64,000 nucleotides of DNA from Roseicyclus sp. (GCF_018402035.1 NZ_JAGYJN010000005.1:1-64000); one strand, 5' to 3'. Shown: positions 1 through 8,208, counted from the stretch's first letter. Numbers and translations: made by a program. Notes: generated by a model not told the origin, from the letters alone.

Positions 1-2
1 AT

Positions 3-34
3 CCCCTTCTTCGTTTCAAAAATATCCCGGGGGG
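3..34 (-). repeat. Dispersed intergenic element, copy 1
   Basis: Read on the minus strand this is a GG-run, then GGATATTTTTGAAACGAAG and AAGGGG. It matches the copy at 37231 at all but a few positions, and two weaker copies lie at 1590 and 63012. Its AAGGGG end resembles a ribosome-binding site, so it may sit just upstream of a minus-strand gene beyond the left edge; that gene is not visible here. Confidence 0.5.
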
Positions 35-35
35 A

Positions 36-69
36 ACACCCGGCACGGGTGTGGGGGGCAGCGCCCCCC
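36..69 (-). terminator. Two adjacent GC hairpins after the MoeB-like gene
   Basis: Stem ACACCC/GGGTGT (36-41 with 47-52) is followed by GGGGGGC/GCCCCCC (53-59 with 63-69). They lie directly downstream of the stop codon at 70-72 of the minus-strand gene and are the obvious transcript end. No clear U-run follows, so the mechanism is uncertain. Confidence 0.5.
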
Positions 70-1116
70 CTAAGCCCCGCCGCAAACCGGGCAATCGCCC
101 CGCCGCGTCAGCTTGATCTCGCGGCTTTCACCCATCAGCGCATCATGGATCAGCATCCGCCCCGCTAACGCTTGGCCCGCACCCGTGAGCCGCTTGACCG
201 CCTCCATCGCCATCATCGCCCCGATCACACCGGGCAGCGCGCCCACCACGCCTGTCTCGGCACAGGTGGCCGATAGCCCCGGCGCAGGGGCTTTGGGAAA
301 GATGCACGCCATGCAAGGCGCGCCGCCGGCGGGGTCATAGATCGTCACCTGCCCCTCCCATGCCGAGATGGCCCCCGCAACGACGGGCTTCCGCGCGGCC
401 ACGGCGGCACGGTTGATCATGGCACGGACAGCAAAGCTATCGGTGCCATCGATAATCAGATCATACTCGGCAAACAGCGCCTCGGCGATCTCTGCGGTCA
501 GCATCCGGTGATAGGGGCGCACCTCGACATGCGGATTGATCGCCGCGATGGATTTCTGGGCCGAGAACACCTTGGGCATGCCTTGGCGCGCATCGGTATG
601 GATCACTTGGCGCTGTAGGTTCGACAGGCTGACCACATCGGCATCGATCACCCCGATCCGCCCCACACCTGCAGCCGCCAGATACAACAGCACAGGCGCG
701 CCCAAACCACCCGCGCCCACGACCAGAACACGTGCCTCTTTCAACGCCCGCTGACCCGCGCCCCCGATCTCGCGCAGCGTGATATGGCGGGCGTAGCGCT
801 CCAACTCCTCATCCGAAAACGGCCCCTTGGGTGCTGCAACTGGCACGGCCTCAGCCTTGCGCCCCGCCCGCGCACGCAAAGCGCCAAGCCCGCCGCGATA
901 GATCAGCACCAAACCCACCAGCAGACCCACAAACACCCACTCGCCCAGCGACCCGCCCGTCGCCTGCCGCAAGGGATGGGCCAAGGGCAGCACGATCTGC
1001 ACCGCCACCACCGCCAGATAGAGCAGCCCAAGCATGACAAAGCGCGCCCGGTAAGGCGTCTTCAACAGATGCCCCAGTCCCCAAAGCATCCCGGCCAAGA
1101 CAAGCACGAACACCAT
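70..1116 (-). CDS. MoeB/ThiF/HesA-family adenylyltransferase with N-terminal membrane segments
   Basis: E1-like enzyme that adenylates the C-terminal glycine of a small sulfur-carrier protein, as MoeB does for MoaD in molybdopterin synthesis or ThiF for ThiS. The nucleotide-binding loop GAGGLGAP is near residue 133, the DADVVSLSNLQRQ stretch typical of the family follows, and two zinc CxxC pairs (CMAC near 270, CPVC at the C-terminus) are present. There is no C-terminal rhodanese domain. About 80 extra N-terminal residues hold roughly three hydrophobic segments, unlike the soluble enterobacterial enzymes, so it is probably membrane-tethered (inference). It is the last gene of coaBC-dut-moeB; its ATG lies directly after the dut stop. 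MoeB is the best guess, but the carrier partner is not in the window. Confidence 0.8.
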   Translation of the reverse strand: MVFVLVLAGMLWGLGHLLKTPYRARFVMLGLLYLAVVAVQIVLPLAHPLRQATGGSLGEWVFVGLLVGLVLIYRGGLGALRARAGRKAEAVPVAAPKGPFSDEELERYARHITLREIGGAGQRALKEARVLVVGAGGLGAPVLLYLAAAGVGRIGVIDADVVSLSNLQRQVIHTDARQGMPKVFSAQKSIAAINPHVEVRPYHRMLTAEIAEALFAEYDLIIDGTDSFAVRAMINRAAVAARKPVVAGAISAWEGQVTIYDPAGGAPCMACIFPKAPAPGLSATCAETGVVGALPGVIGAMMAMEAVKRLTGAGQALAGRMLIHDALMGESREIKLTRRGDCPVCGGA

Positions 1117-1584
1117 TCACGCCACCCCGGTCGAGCCGAAACCACCCGCGCCGCGCGCGGTCTGATCCAAGCTGTCCACAGCCGCAAAGCGCGCTTGGAT
1201 CACCGGCGCGATCACCGCTTGCGCGATGCGCTCGCCATGACCCACCACGAAATCCGCTTGTCCAAAATTCACCAAGATCACCCCCAAAGGCCCGCGATAA
1301 TCGCTGTCAATCGTGCCGGGACTATTGGGAAGGCCCACCCCATGCTTCAGCGCCAACCCCGAGCGTGGCCGGATCTGCATCTCATAGCCCTCGGGGATCG
1401 CCACGCGCAGCCCCGTTGGCACCAAGATCCGCGCGCCGGGGGCCAAGATCAGCCCCGCTGCGCGATCCTCGGGCAAGAGATTGGCGCGCAAATCGGCACC
1501 CGCCGCCCCTGCAGTCGCATAATCGGGCAGCGCCACAGCAAGATCGGCCCATGGCTCGCGCAAGACCTCGATCACCACGCCCAT
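1117..1584 (-). CDS. dut: dUTP diphosphatase
   Basis: Hydrolyses dUTP to dUMP and pyrophosphate, keeping uracil out of DNA and supplying dUMP for thymidylate. At 155 aa it has the usual length of the trimeric dUTPase family. Visible family motifs are AGADL (motif 1), [11 protein letters not shown] (motif 2), GTIDSDYRG (motif 3), GERIAQAVI (motif 4) and the Gly-rich C-terminal tail [10 protein letters not shown] (motif 5), which closes over the active site. It sits between coaBC and the MoeB-like gene; coaBC-dut adjacency is common in proteobacteria. The GAAGGGGG upstream of the ATG is a good ribosome-binding site and lies inside a copy of the dispersed intergenic element. Confidence 0.96.
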   Translation of the reverse strand: MGVVIEVLREPWADLAVALPDYATAGAAGADLRANLLPEDRAAGLILAPGARILVPTGLRVAIPEGYEMQIRPRSGLALKHGVGLPNSPGTIDSDYRGPLGVILVNFGQADFVVGHGERIAQAVIAPVIQARFAAVDSLDQTARGAGGFGSTGVA

Positions 1585-1589
1585 GCCAC

Positions 1590-1617
1590 CCCCTTCATCT
1601 TTCCAAAAATACGCACC
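1590..1617 (-). repeat. Dispersed intergenic element, copy 2 (dut leader)
   Basis: Minus strand: GGGTGCGTATTTTTGGAAAG followed by ATGAAGGGGG. It lacks the GG-run of the other copies but keeps the TATTTTTGGAAAG core. Its GAAGGGGG serves as the ribosome-binding site of dut. Confidence 0.4.
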
Positions 1618-1629
1618 CGCCGTTGCCGT

Positions 1630-2826
1630 TCAGGCCAGCGCATCCGCGATCCGCAAGGCCAGCCGCCGGGCAACCTCGGCCTTGGGCAGGCGCGGCCAGC
1701 TTTCGGCCCCTTGGTCCGTGATCAACATCACCGCGTTCTCGGCCCCGCCCATGATCCCCGTCTCGGGCGAGACATCATTGGCCACGATCCAGTCACAGCC
1801 TTTGCGCGCGCGCTTGGCCGTCGCATGATCCACGACGGTCTCCGTCTCGGCGGCGAAACCCACCACAAGGCGCGGGCGGCCTTCGCCCATCTGCGCCACG
1901 CGGGCCAGAATGTCGGGGTTTTCCGCAAACTCCAACATCGGCGGCCTGCCCGTGCCATCCTTCTTCATCTTCTGGCCAGCGGCATTGGCCACCCGCCAAT
2001 CAGCCACGGCTGCGGCGAAGACGGCCGCATCGGCCGGAAGAGCAGCCGCCACGGCATCGGCCATCTGTTGCGCCGTCTCGACCGCGATCACATCAACACC
2101 CATCGGCGCAGGCACGCTGGCCGGGCCTGTCACAAAGCTCACCCTTGCCCCCAGATCGCGCAGCGCGCCAGCCAGCGCCGCGCCTTGCGCACCAGATGAG
2201 CGGTTGGCGATGTAGCGCACAGGATCGATCGGCTCATGGGTAGGGCCCGATGTCACCAAAACATGCCGCCCCTTGAGTGGCCCATCACCCAGCGCCGCCC
2301 CAATCGCCGCCACGATCTCGGGCACCTCGGCCATGCGGCCCGGCCCAAACTCGCCGCAAGCCATCGGCCCCACGCCCGGTCCGACGACCATGACGCCATC
2401 GGCCTGCAATTGCGCTAAATTGCGCTGCGTCGCGGGGTGTTCCCACATCCGCACATTCATCGAGGGCGCGATCAGCACGCGCTTATCGGTCGCCAAAAGC
2501 AGCGTGGTGGCCAGATCGCCCGCCAGCCCAGAAGCCATCTTGCCCATCAGATCGGCGGTCGCGGGGGCCACCACCACCAGATCGGCGGCGCGGCTCAACT
2601 CGATATGGCCCATCTCGGCCTCATCGGTCAGATCGAAAAGATCGCGGTACACCTTTTGCGCCGCCAAGGCCGAGACCGACAGCGGCGTCACGAATTCCTC
2701 GCCCGCCCGCGTCAAAACCGGGGTCACGCGCGCGCCGTGCTCGCGCAGCCGCCGGATCAGGTCAAGCGCCTTATAGGCCGCGATCCCGCCGCCGATGATC
2801 AACAAAATTCGCTTATCCGCCAGCAT
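1630..2826 (-). CDS. coaBC: Bifunctional phosphopantothenoylcysteine decarboxylase / phosphopantothenate-cysteine ligase
   Basis: Two consecutive steps of coenzyme A synthesis: coupling of cysteine to 4'-phosphopantothenate (CoaB) and decarboxylation to 4'-phosphopantetheine (CoaC). The N-terminal half is the FMN-binding CoaC flavoprotein (GGGIAAYKAL near residue 12, SRAADLVVVAPATAD, then SMNVRMWEHPA with the family's Asn-Met pair). The C-terminal half is CoaB (VTSGPTHEPIDPVRYIANRS near 190, then KMKKD). The start at MLADKRIL is chosen because family members begin there; the frame stays open 21 codons further upstream without a reason to use them. 398 aa is the normal length. First gene of the coaBC-dut-moeB run. 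Confidence 0.96.
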   Translation of the reverse strand: MLADKRILLIIGGGIAAYKALDLIRRLREHGARVTPVLTRAGEEFVTPLSVSALAAQKVYRDLFDLTDEAEMGHIELSRAADLVVVAPATADLMGKMASGLAGDLATTLLLATDKRVLIAPSMNVRMWEHPATQRNLAQLQADGVMVVGPGVGPMACGEFGPGRMAEVPEIVAAIGAALGDGPLKGRHVLVTSGPTHEPIDPVRYIANRSSGAQGAALAGALRDLGARVSFVTGPASVPAPMGVDVIAVETAQQMADAVAAALPADAAVFAAAVADWRVANAAGQKMKKDGTGRPPMLEFAENPDILARVAQMGEGRPRLVVGFAAETETVVDHATAKRARKGCDWIVANDVSPETGIMGGAENAVMLITDQGAESWPRLPKAEVARRLALRIADALA

Positions 2827-2922
2827 CTCGGGTCGCCCTTTTGCACCACGCCAAAGGTTAGGGGCGCGCCCGGTCAAGGGCAATGCCAATCTCCCAAAGG
2901 CTGTGCGCGCAAACCGCTGGTG

Positions 2923-3054
2923 TCAGCGCAGAAAAGCGATGATTTGGGTGGGAACCAACGCCTCATCCTGCCCGATGCGCGCATCAGGTGCGGCGACAGA
3001 AAGCGACAGGACGAACAGCCCTGCCAAAAGCACCAAAGGCGCATGGAAGATCAC
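2923..3054 (-). CDS. 43-aa hydrophobic ORF coupled to rpoH
   Basis: A GTG codon overlaps the rpoH stop as GTGA, the usual layout for translational coupling. The frame runs 43 codons (MIFHAPLVLLAGLFVLSLSV, then AAPDARIGQDEALVPTQIIAFLR) to TGA. The first 20 residues form one hydrophobic stretch ending in VAA-P, so the product would be either a signal peptide with a 20-residue tail or a single-pass membrane peptide. I recognise no family. The ORF is too short to be sure it is translated; the overlap geometry and the signal-like composition are the only arguments. Stop-to-coaBC distance is about 100 bp. Confidence 0.4.
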   Translation of the reverse strand: MIFHAPLVLLAGLFVLSLSVAAPDARIGQDEALVPTQIIAFLR

Positions 3055-3932
3055 GCGGCGAAGAATGACCGCACCTCTTTGGATTGTGCCTCAAGGGTTT
3101 TGCGCATCTTGGCAAATGCTGCCGCTTCAAGCTGGCGCACCCGCTCCTTGGATAGGCCAAGCTCATCGCCCAAGCTTTCCAAGGTGCGCGGCTCATCACG
3201 CAGCTTGCGCTCGCGCACGATGAAGCGTTCACGCTCGTTGAGCGCCTGCATCGCCATGATCAACCAATCGCGCAGCTGCGCAGTGTCATGGTTGGCCTCA
3301 ACGATCTCGGAGGCTTGCGCGCTGTCATCTTCCAGCGCGTCGATCCATTCGCGCCCATCCTCATCGACCGATTGGGTCGCATTCAGCGAGTAATCAGACC
3401 CCGCCAAACGCCCTTCCATCATCTCGACGTCATGCAGCGGCACGCCCACTTCGGTGGCGATCATCTGGCGCAGCTGATGCTTATCAAGGCTTTGGCCAGC
3501 CGCCTGCGCCTCGCGCTCGAGCCTTGCTTGCACACGGCGCATGTTGAAAAACAGCGATTTCTGCGACGAGGTCGAGCCGGTGCGCACCATTGACCAGTTG
3601 CGCATCACGTAATCTTGGATCGACGCTTTGATCCACCACACCGCATATGTCGAAAAACGCACACCACGGTCGGGGTCGAATTTATCAGCAGCCTTCATCA
3701 GGCCAAGACCCGCCTCTTGGATCAGGTCATTCATCGGCGCGCCATAGCGTTTAAACTTGGCCGCCATCGAGATCGCAAGCCGCATATAGGCTGTGACCAG
3801 ACGGTGCAGCGCCTCTTCATCGCGCTGGTCGCGCCACGCATAGGCAAGGCGCAATTCCGTTTCAGCATCCAAAAGCTCGGCCCGCATCGCGCGGCGGCTG
3901 AGGTTCTGATCGCTACCCATGTCTAGTGCCAT
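3051..3932 (-). CDS. rpoH: RNA polymerase sigma-32 family factor, RpoH-II type
   Basis: Alternative sigma factor of the heat-shock/oxidative-stress class. Region 2 carries LIQEAGLGLMKAADKFDPDR and FSTYAVWWIKASIQDYVMRN; the RpoH box region follows (RTGSTSSQKSLFFNMRR); region 4 has ERERFIVRERKLRDEPRTLE and a helix-turn-helix ending SKERVRQLEAAAFAKMR. From memory the start (MALD...DQNLSRRAMRAELLDAETE) resembles RpoHII of Rhodobacter sphaeroides more than RpoHI. In that species RpoHII is induced by RpoE under singlet oxygen stress, and a promoter of that type lies upstream here at 3986-4015. It is divergent from a glutathione transferase gene, a plausible target. Confidence 0.92.
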   Translation of the reverse strand: MALDMGSDQNLSRRAMRAELLDAETELRLAYAWRDQRDEEALHRLVTAYMRLAISMAAKFKRYGAPMNDLIQEAGLGLMKAADKFDPDRGVRFSTYAVWWIKASIQDYVMRNWSMVRTGSTSSQKSLFFNMRRVQARLEREAQAAGQSLDKHQLRQMIATEVGVPLHDVEMMEGRLAGSDYSLNATQSVDEDGREWIDALEDDSAQASEIVEANHDTAQLRDWLIMAMQALNERERFIVRERKLRDEPRTLESLGDELGLSKERVRQLEAAAFAKMRKTLEAQSKEVRSFFAA

Positions 3933-3985
3933 CTTGGACCCCCCGGTTCCTCTTGATCACGCATCGGCAAGTCACGTTCTGTTAG

Positions 3986-4015
3986 TATTTACGCAGCGGG
4001 TCGCGTTCCGGTTCA
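3986..4015 (-). promoter_or_regulatory. Candidate RpoE (ECF sigma) promoter of rpoH
   Basis: On the minus strand TGAACC, an 18-bp spacer and TAAATA. The Rhodobacter RpoE consensus, as I recall it, is close to TGATCC-N18-TAAGA. It ends about 53 bp before the rpoH ATG. One mismatch in the -35 and two in the -10 element. Confidence 0.4.
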
Positions 4016-4108
4016 CTTTTGGGATGGAAAAAAATCTGACTTCGGTGAAATCGTGCCGAAACGGCAAAGCGCATTCTGGCTTTGGCCCAAGCACACAGGG
4101 ATTTTGCG

Positions 4109-4801
4109 ATGGAATACACGCTTTTGATCGGGGATCGTTCTTACTCAAGCTGGTCCTTGCGCGGCTGGCTGCCCTTTGCGGCCTTCGACATCCCGGTCAA
4201 GGTGCAATCGAATATCCTTTACCGCGCGGCATTCGCCGATGATCTGGCGGCCTTTGCCCCCGGTCTGCGCAGCGTGCCAGCCCTCAAAACACCGCAAGGT
4301 GGGCTTTTGACCGATTCCATCGCCATCGCGTGGCATCTGGCCGAGGCTTTTCCCGAGCGCGGGCTTTTGCCCTCAGACCCTGCCCAGCGCGCGATGGCAC
4401 AAAGCCTGATCGCCGAGATGCATTCAGGCTTTGGCGCGCTGCGCAGTGCTTGCCCGATGAACCTGCGCAATGCATGGGCGGGCTTTACCCCGTCCGCGGC
4501 GGTTTTGGCCGATCTTGCCCGGATCGAGGCGATTTGGAGTGCCGCCCGCGACCGTGCCGATGGTCCGTTCCTCTTTGGCACCTATACGCTGGCCGATGTG
4601 TTCTATGCCCCCGTCGCCATGCGCATCGCGGGCTATGGCCTGCCTGTGTCGGACCGCGCGCAAGACTATGTCGCGGCGCATCTGAACCATCCGCCGCTGC
4701 GCCAATGGCGCGCCTTGGGGCTGACGGATGGGCCGGAGCAGGCGACCTATGAGATGGGTCTGCCGCGCCTGCCCTTTCCGATCACGCCACCGGAAATCTA
4801 A
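4109..4801 (+). CDS. Glutathione S-transferase family protein
   Basis: 230 aa. Cytosolic GST fold: an N-terminal thioredoxin-like half starting YTLLIGDRSYSSWSLRGWL, with the Ser-rich turn that binds the glutathione thiol in this subgroup and the SVPALKT ... LLTDSIAIAWHLAE segment (cis-Pro and glutathione-binding Asp-Ser), followed by an all-helical C-terminal half ending in GTYTLADVFYAPVAMRI. The start at 4109 is set by the CAGGG ribosome-binding site ending at 4100; the ATG 27 bp upstream has none. Substrate cannot be read from sequence. Divergent from rpoH; a stress role is inference. Confidence 0.88.
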   Translation: MEYTLLIGDRSYSSWSLRGWLPFAAFDIPVKVQSNILYRAAFADDLAAFAPGLRSVPALKTPQGGLLTDSIAIAWHLAEAFPERGLLPSDPAQRAMAQSLIAEMHSGFGALRSACPMNLRNAWAGFTPSAAVLADLARIEAIWSAARDRADGPFLFGTYTLADVFYAPVAMRIAGYGLPVSDRAQDYVAAHLNHPPLRQWRALGLTDGPEQATYEMGLPRLPFPITPPEI

Positions 4802-4820
4802 CCCGTGGCATTTACCCTTG

Positions 4821-4847
4821 GTTAACGCTTGGCCGCTAAGTGTTAAC
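4821..4847 (+). promoter_or_regulatory. Pair of GTTAAC boxes at the yifB start
   Basis: GTTAAC occurs at 4821-4826 and again at 4842-4847, 21 bp apart, the second running into the ATG as TTAACCATG. TTAACCAT resembles the half site of the cell-cycle regulator CtrA. No Shine-Dalgarno sequence is visible between the boxes and the start. Confidence 0.3.
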
Positions 4848-4848
4848 C

Positions 4849-6387
4849 ATGTTCGACACAGCCCGCGCCGAAAGCCTCGCCCGTATCAATACCGTCGCTT
4901 TCGAGGGGCTCGAGGCGCGCAGGGTCGAGGTGCAATGCGCCATCACCCCAGGTATTCCCGCTTTCGCCGTCGTGGGCCTGCCTGACAAGGCGGTGTCCGA
5001 GGCGCGCGAGCGGGTGCGCACCGCGCTCTCGGCGATGGCGATCGCGCTGCCCTCCAAGCGCATCACCGTGAACCTCTCGCCCGCCGACCTGCCCAAGGAA
5101 GGGTCGCATTTCGACCTGCCCATCGCGCTGGCGCTTTTGGCAGCGCTCGACATCATCCCGCGTGAAAAGGTCGAAGAGGCGATGGCGCTGGGGGAACTGT
5201 CGCTCGATGGCAGCTTGGTTGCGGTCATCGGCGCGCTGCCCACGGCCCTTGCAGCAGGCGAGGATGGGCGCGTGCTTTACTGCCCCCAAGGCTGCGGGGC
5301 CGAGGCCGCTTGGGTCGGGGCCACGACCGTTTACGCCGCCCCCGATCTGGCGCGGCTCATCGCCCATCTGACCGAACGCGCCCCGATGGAGCCTGCCCGC
5401 CCCGGCGAGGTTGTCGCGACCGCCCATCTCAAATGCCTCTCTGAGGTGCGCGGCCAAGAACGCGCCAAGCGCGCGCTTGAGATTGCCGCCGCAGGTCGCC
5501 ATCATTTGCTGATGGTCGGCGCGCCGGGGTCGGGAAAATCCATGCTCGCTGCGCGCCTGCCCGGTATCTTGCCCGCGCTTTCCGCACCCGAGGCGCTGGA
5601 AACCTCGATGATCCATTCGCTGGCAGGGCTTTTGGATGATGGCGGTATCTCACGCACGCGCCCCTTTCGCGCGCCGCATCATACGGCCTCCATGGCCGCG
5701 ATCGTCGGCGGTGGGCGGGGTGCCAAGCCGGGTGAGATCAGCTTGGCCCATAATGGCGTGCTTTTTTTGGATGAATTCCCCGAGTATCCGCGCGCGGTGC
5801 TCGAAACCCTGCGCCAGCCGATCGAGACGGGCGATGTGGTGGTGGCGCGCGCCAATGCGCATGTCACCTATCCTTGCCGCTTTCTGTTGATCGCGGCCGC
5901 CAACCCCTGCCGCTGCGGCCAGCTTTACGATGCGGCGCAGGCCTGCGGGCGCGCGCCCTTGTGCGGGGCGGATTATATGGGCCGAATTTCCGGCCCCTTG
6001 ATGGACCGCTTCGATCTGCGCCTCGAGGTGCCGCCTGTGGCATATGCCGATCTCGACCTGCCCGCGACGGGCGAGCGGAGCGCGGTTGTCGCCAAGCGCA
6101 TCGCTGCCGCGCGCGCCGTGCAGGCGGCCCGCTTTTCAGCGCTCGGCGCGTCAGCGCGGGTGAACGCCGATGCCGAAGGCACGCTTTTGGACCAGATCGC
6201 CACCCCCGATACGGCGGGCAAGGCCATGTTGCTACAGGCGGCCGAGCGCTTCAAACTGACCGCGCGCGGCTATCACCGGATCTTGCGGCTCGCGCGCACC
6301 ATCGCCGATCTGGAGGGCGATGAAACCATCGGCCAACCCCATATCGCCGAGGCTGTGGGCTATCGGCTGATGGGCGGGGCAGGCTAA
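4849..6387 (+). CDS. YifB/ComM-family Mg-chelatase-like AAA+ ATPase
   Basis: 512 aa from the ATG at 4849 (a GTG three codons upstream is possible). The N-terminal Lon-protease-like fold domain (VQCAITPGIPAFAVVGLPDKAV, residues 25-130) is followed by an AAA+ module: Walker A GAPGSGKSM near 225, Walker B GVLFLDEFPEY near 305, a Cys-rich loop (NPCRCGQ ... CGRAPLCGADY) and the C-terminal Mg-chelatase-type lid. ComM of this family is a hexameric helicase that drives branch migration in natural transformation, and its homologue in Rhodobacter capsulatus is needed to receive gene-transfer-agent DNA. Convergent with gshB; a dead IS element lies between the two stops. Confidence 0.93.
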   Translation: MFDTARAESLARINTVAFEGLEARRVEVQCAITPGIPAFAVVGLPDKAVSEARERVRTALSAMAIALPSKRITVNLSPADLPKEGSHFDLPIALALLAALDIIPREKVEEAMALGELSLDGSLVAVIGALPTALAAGEDGRVLYCPQGCGAEAAWVGATTVYAAPDLARLIAHLTERAPMEPARPGEVVATAHLKCLSEVRGQERAKRALEIAAAGRHHLLMVGAPGSGKSMLAARLPGILPALSAPEALETSMIHSLAGLLDDGGISRTRPFRAPHHTASMAAIVGGGRGAKPGEISLAHNGVLFLDEFPEYPRAVLETLRQPIETGDVVVARANAHVTYPCRFLLIAAANPCRCGQLYDAAQACGRAPLCGADYMGRISGPLMDRFDLRLEVPPVAYADLDLPATGERSAVVAKRIAAARAVQAARFSALGASARVNADAEGTLLDQIATPDTAGKAMLLQAAERFKLTARGYHRILRLARTIADLEGDETIGQPHIAEAVGYRLMGGAG

Positions 6388-7266
6388 GGCGGCGTCTGCA
6401 TTTAACTGATCCAAGCCATTGCGCGGACGAGATTTACGAAGGCGGCAAATGAGCTGACTGCCTTTTCACAACGCAAGGCGATGCGGCGGAAGCGTTTGAT
6501 CCGATTAAAGAAACGCTCGAAAAGGTTGCGTTCTTGTAGAGAGCCCAGTCGATGGGATGGCGGATTGCGCGGCTCAGGTTCTGCTTGATCTGCGCCTCCG
6601 CTCCAAGACCGTCGGCAATGAAGCTACGCAGGTGGTCCGCGTCCTAGGCCGCGTCGGCGATCACATGGCTGACGCCCCTGAGATCTTCGATCAGACCCCG
6701 CGCCTGAGGGCAATCACCCCATTGGCCCGGCGTGATCGTGAACCGGATCAGTAGGCCGAGCGCATCGACCGCGGCATGGATCTTGGTCGTCAGCCCCCCC
6801 TAAAGCGGCCAAAACCGGCAGCTTCAAGCCCCCCCTTTTGAGAGGTTGCGTCCGCATGTGTCTTGCAGCTGTTCGGCGTGGCGCTCGAACCGGTGGCGCG
6901 CTCACGCCTCACCATCGAAAATGACGTATTCGAAGTCCGGGTCAGTGCTTAACGCTTTGAAAAGGCTTTCCCAAACGCCAGCAATCGTCCAGCGCCGGAA
7001 ACGAGAATGCACCGTGCGCCAATTGCCGAGTTCAGGGGGAAGATCGCGCCACGGTGAAGCACCCCGCGCCAGCCATAGGATCGCGTCGAGAAACAGCCGA
7101 TTGTCAGCCCCGGTGCGCCCACGATCACCCTCCTTGCCCGGAACCAAGGGCGCGATGATCGCCCACTGCCTGTCTGTCAAAGTCCGTCTGCTCACAACCG
7201 CCTCCCGTTTTTGATCTTGAATCAAACGCGAAACGTTTAGGGAATCCCCTAAATGCAGACGCCGCC
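6387..7266 (-). mobile_element. IS5-family (IS427-like) insertion sequence, decayed
   Basis: About 880 bp bounded by inverted repeats: AGGCGGCGTCTGCATTTA at 6387-6404 is the exact reverse complement of 7250-7267. A TA dinucleotide flanks both ends (6385-6386 and 7267-7268), as expected for the 2-bp target duplication of this group. It sits exactly between the stop codons of yifB and the convergent gshB; restoring the target gives GGCTAGCGCC, which would still end yifB with TAG, so neither gene was damaged. Confidence 0.85.
6402..7195 (-). pseudogene. IS5-family transposase, multiply broken
   Basis: The N-terminal part starts at GTG 7195 and is intact for 97 codons (RTLTDRQWAIIAPLVPG, SPWRDLPPELGNW, FEYVIFDGEA), then stops near 6902. 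After that the C-terminal half continues in other frames: GGLTTKIHAAVDALG, FTITPGQWGDCPQARGLIED, then AA-stop-DADHLRSF with a TAG at 6644-6646 where Tyr is usual, a missing base near 6535 (IDWALYKN instead of ALYKERN), and finally NLFERFFNRIKRFRRIAL with the catalytic Glu. One frame change between two ORFs can be normal for IS427-type elements, but the in-frame TAG and the second frameshift are not. It cannot make an active enzyme. Confidence 0.85.
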
Positions 7267-7272
7267 TAGCGC

Positions 7273-8208
7273 CTAGCCAAGCCGCGCCTCGATCGCTTCC
7301 CAAATGCGGGCGGCGACATTGACCCCATCGAAGCGTTCCAATTCCTGAATGCCGGTGGGTGAGGTCACGTTGATCTCGGTCAGGTAGCCACCGATCACAT
7401 CGATGCCGACAAACACCTGCCCCATCTCTTTCAAACGTGGCCCGATAACGGCACAAATCTCATGCTCGCGCGCGGTCAAACCGATCTTCTCGGCGCGGCC
7501 GCCAACATGCAGGTTCGAGCGCGTCTCACCCGCCGCAGGCACACGGTTGATCGCGCCCACGGGCTGCCCATCGACCAAGATAACGCGCTTATCGCCCTTG
7601 GCCACATCGGGCAGATATTTCTGCGCGATGAGCGGCTCGCGGTTCATGCCGGTGAACAGCTCATGCAGCGAATTGAGGTTGCGGTCGCTTTCGGGCAAGC
7701 GGAACACACCCGCGCCCCCATTGCCGTAAAGCGGCTTAAGGATGATATCGCCATGGCGGTCCTTGAAATCGCGCAAGACCGCCAGATCGCGCGCGATGGT
7801 GGTGGGCGGCGTCAGATCGGGAAAGTCGAGCACCAAGAGCTTTTCGGGATTGTTGCGCACCCAAAACGGATCATTGACCACCAAGGTCTGGCCCTTGAGC
7901 CGGTCAAGCAAATGGGTGGTCGTGATATAGCCCATGTCGAAGGGCGGATCTTGGCGCAGCCATACGACATCGACATCGGCCAGATCCAGATCGATCATCG
8001 GCCCCAAATGCGCATGATCGCCCTTCACACGCTGTACGCGCAGCGCATGCGCACGCGCCATGATGCGCCCCTCGCGGTAGCTCAGGTGATCGGGGGTATA
8101 GAAAAACAATTCATGCCCGCGCGCCTGCGCCTCTTCGGCGAGGCGAAAGCTGCTATCGGCATCGATATTGACCGACCCGATCGGGTCCATCTGAAAGGCG
8201 ACTTGCAT
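7273..8208 (-). CDS. gshB: Glutathione synthase
   Basis: ATP-grasp ligase joining gamma-glutamylcysteine and glycine, the last step of glutathione synthesis. 311 aa, normal length. It opens with [19 protein letters not shown], the family's N-terminal signature. The ATP-grasp core shows [17 protein letters not shown] near residue 155 and [20 protein letters not shown] near 205; the metal-binding region ends [14 protein letters not shown] near 285. Downstream partner of rsmI and yraN on the minus strand, with an 83-bp gap to yraN. The last codon is 6 bp from the IS element edge, but the protein is complete. Confidence 0.97.
   Translation of the reverse strand: MQVAFQMDPIGSVNIDADSSFRLAEEAQARGHELFFYTPDHLSYREGRIMARAHALRVQRVKGDHAHLGPMIDLDLADVDVVWLRQDPPFDMGYITTTHLLDRLKGQTLVVNDPFWVRNNPEKLLVLDFPDLTPPTTIARDLAVLRDFKDRHGDIILKPLYGNGGAGVFRLPESDRNLNSLHELFTGMNREPLIAQKYLPDVAKGDKRVILVDGQPVGAINRVPAAGETRSNLHVGGRAEKIGLTAREHEICAVIGPRLKEMGQVFVGIDVIGGYLTEINVTSPTGIQELERFDGVNVAARIWEAIEARLG

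Noticed and set aside
784-2199. 471-codon open frame on the plus strand
   Set aside because: Antisense to dut and coaBC. His/Arg/Gln-rich low-complexity translation typical of GC-rich shadow frames.
7210-7230. FNR box TTGATCTTGAATCAA
   Set aside because: The half sites are five bases apart instead of four, and it lies inside the IS element.
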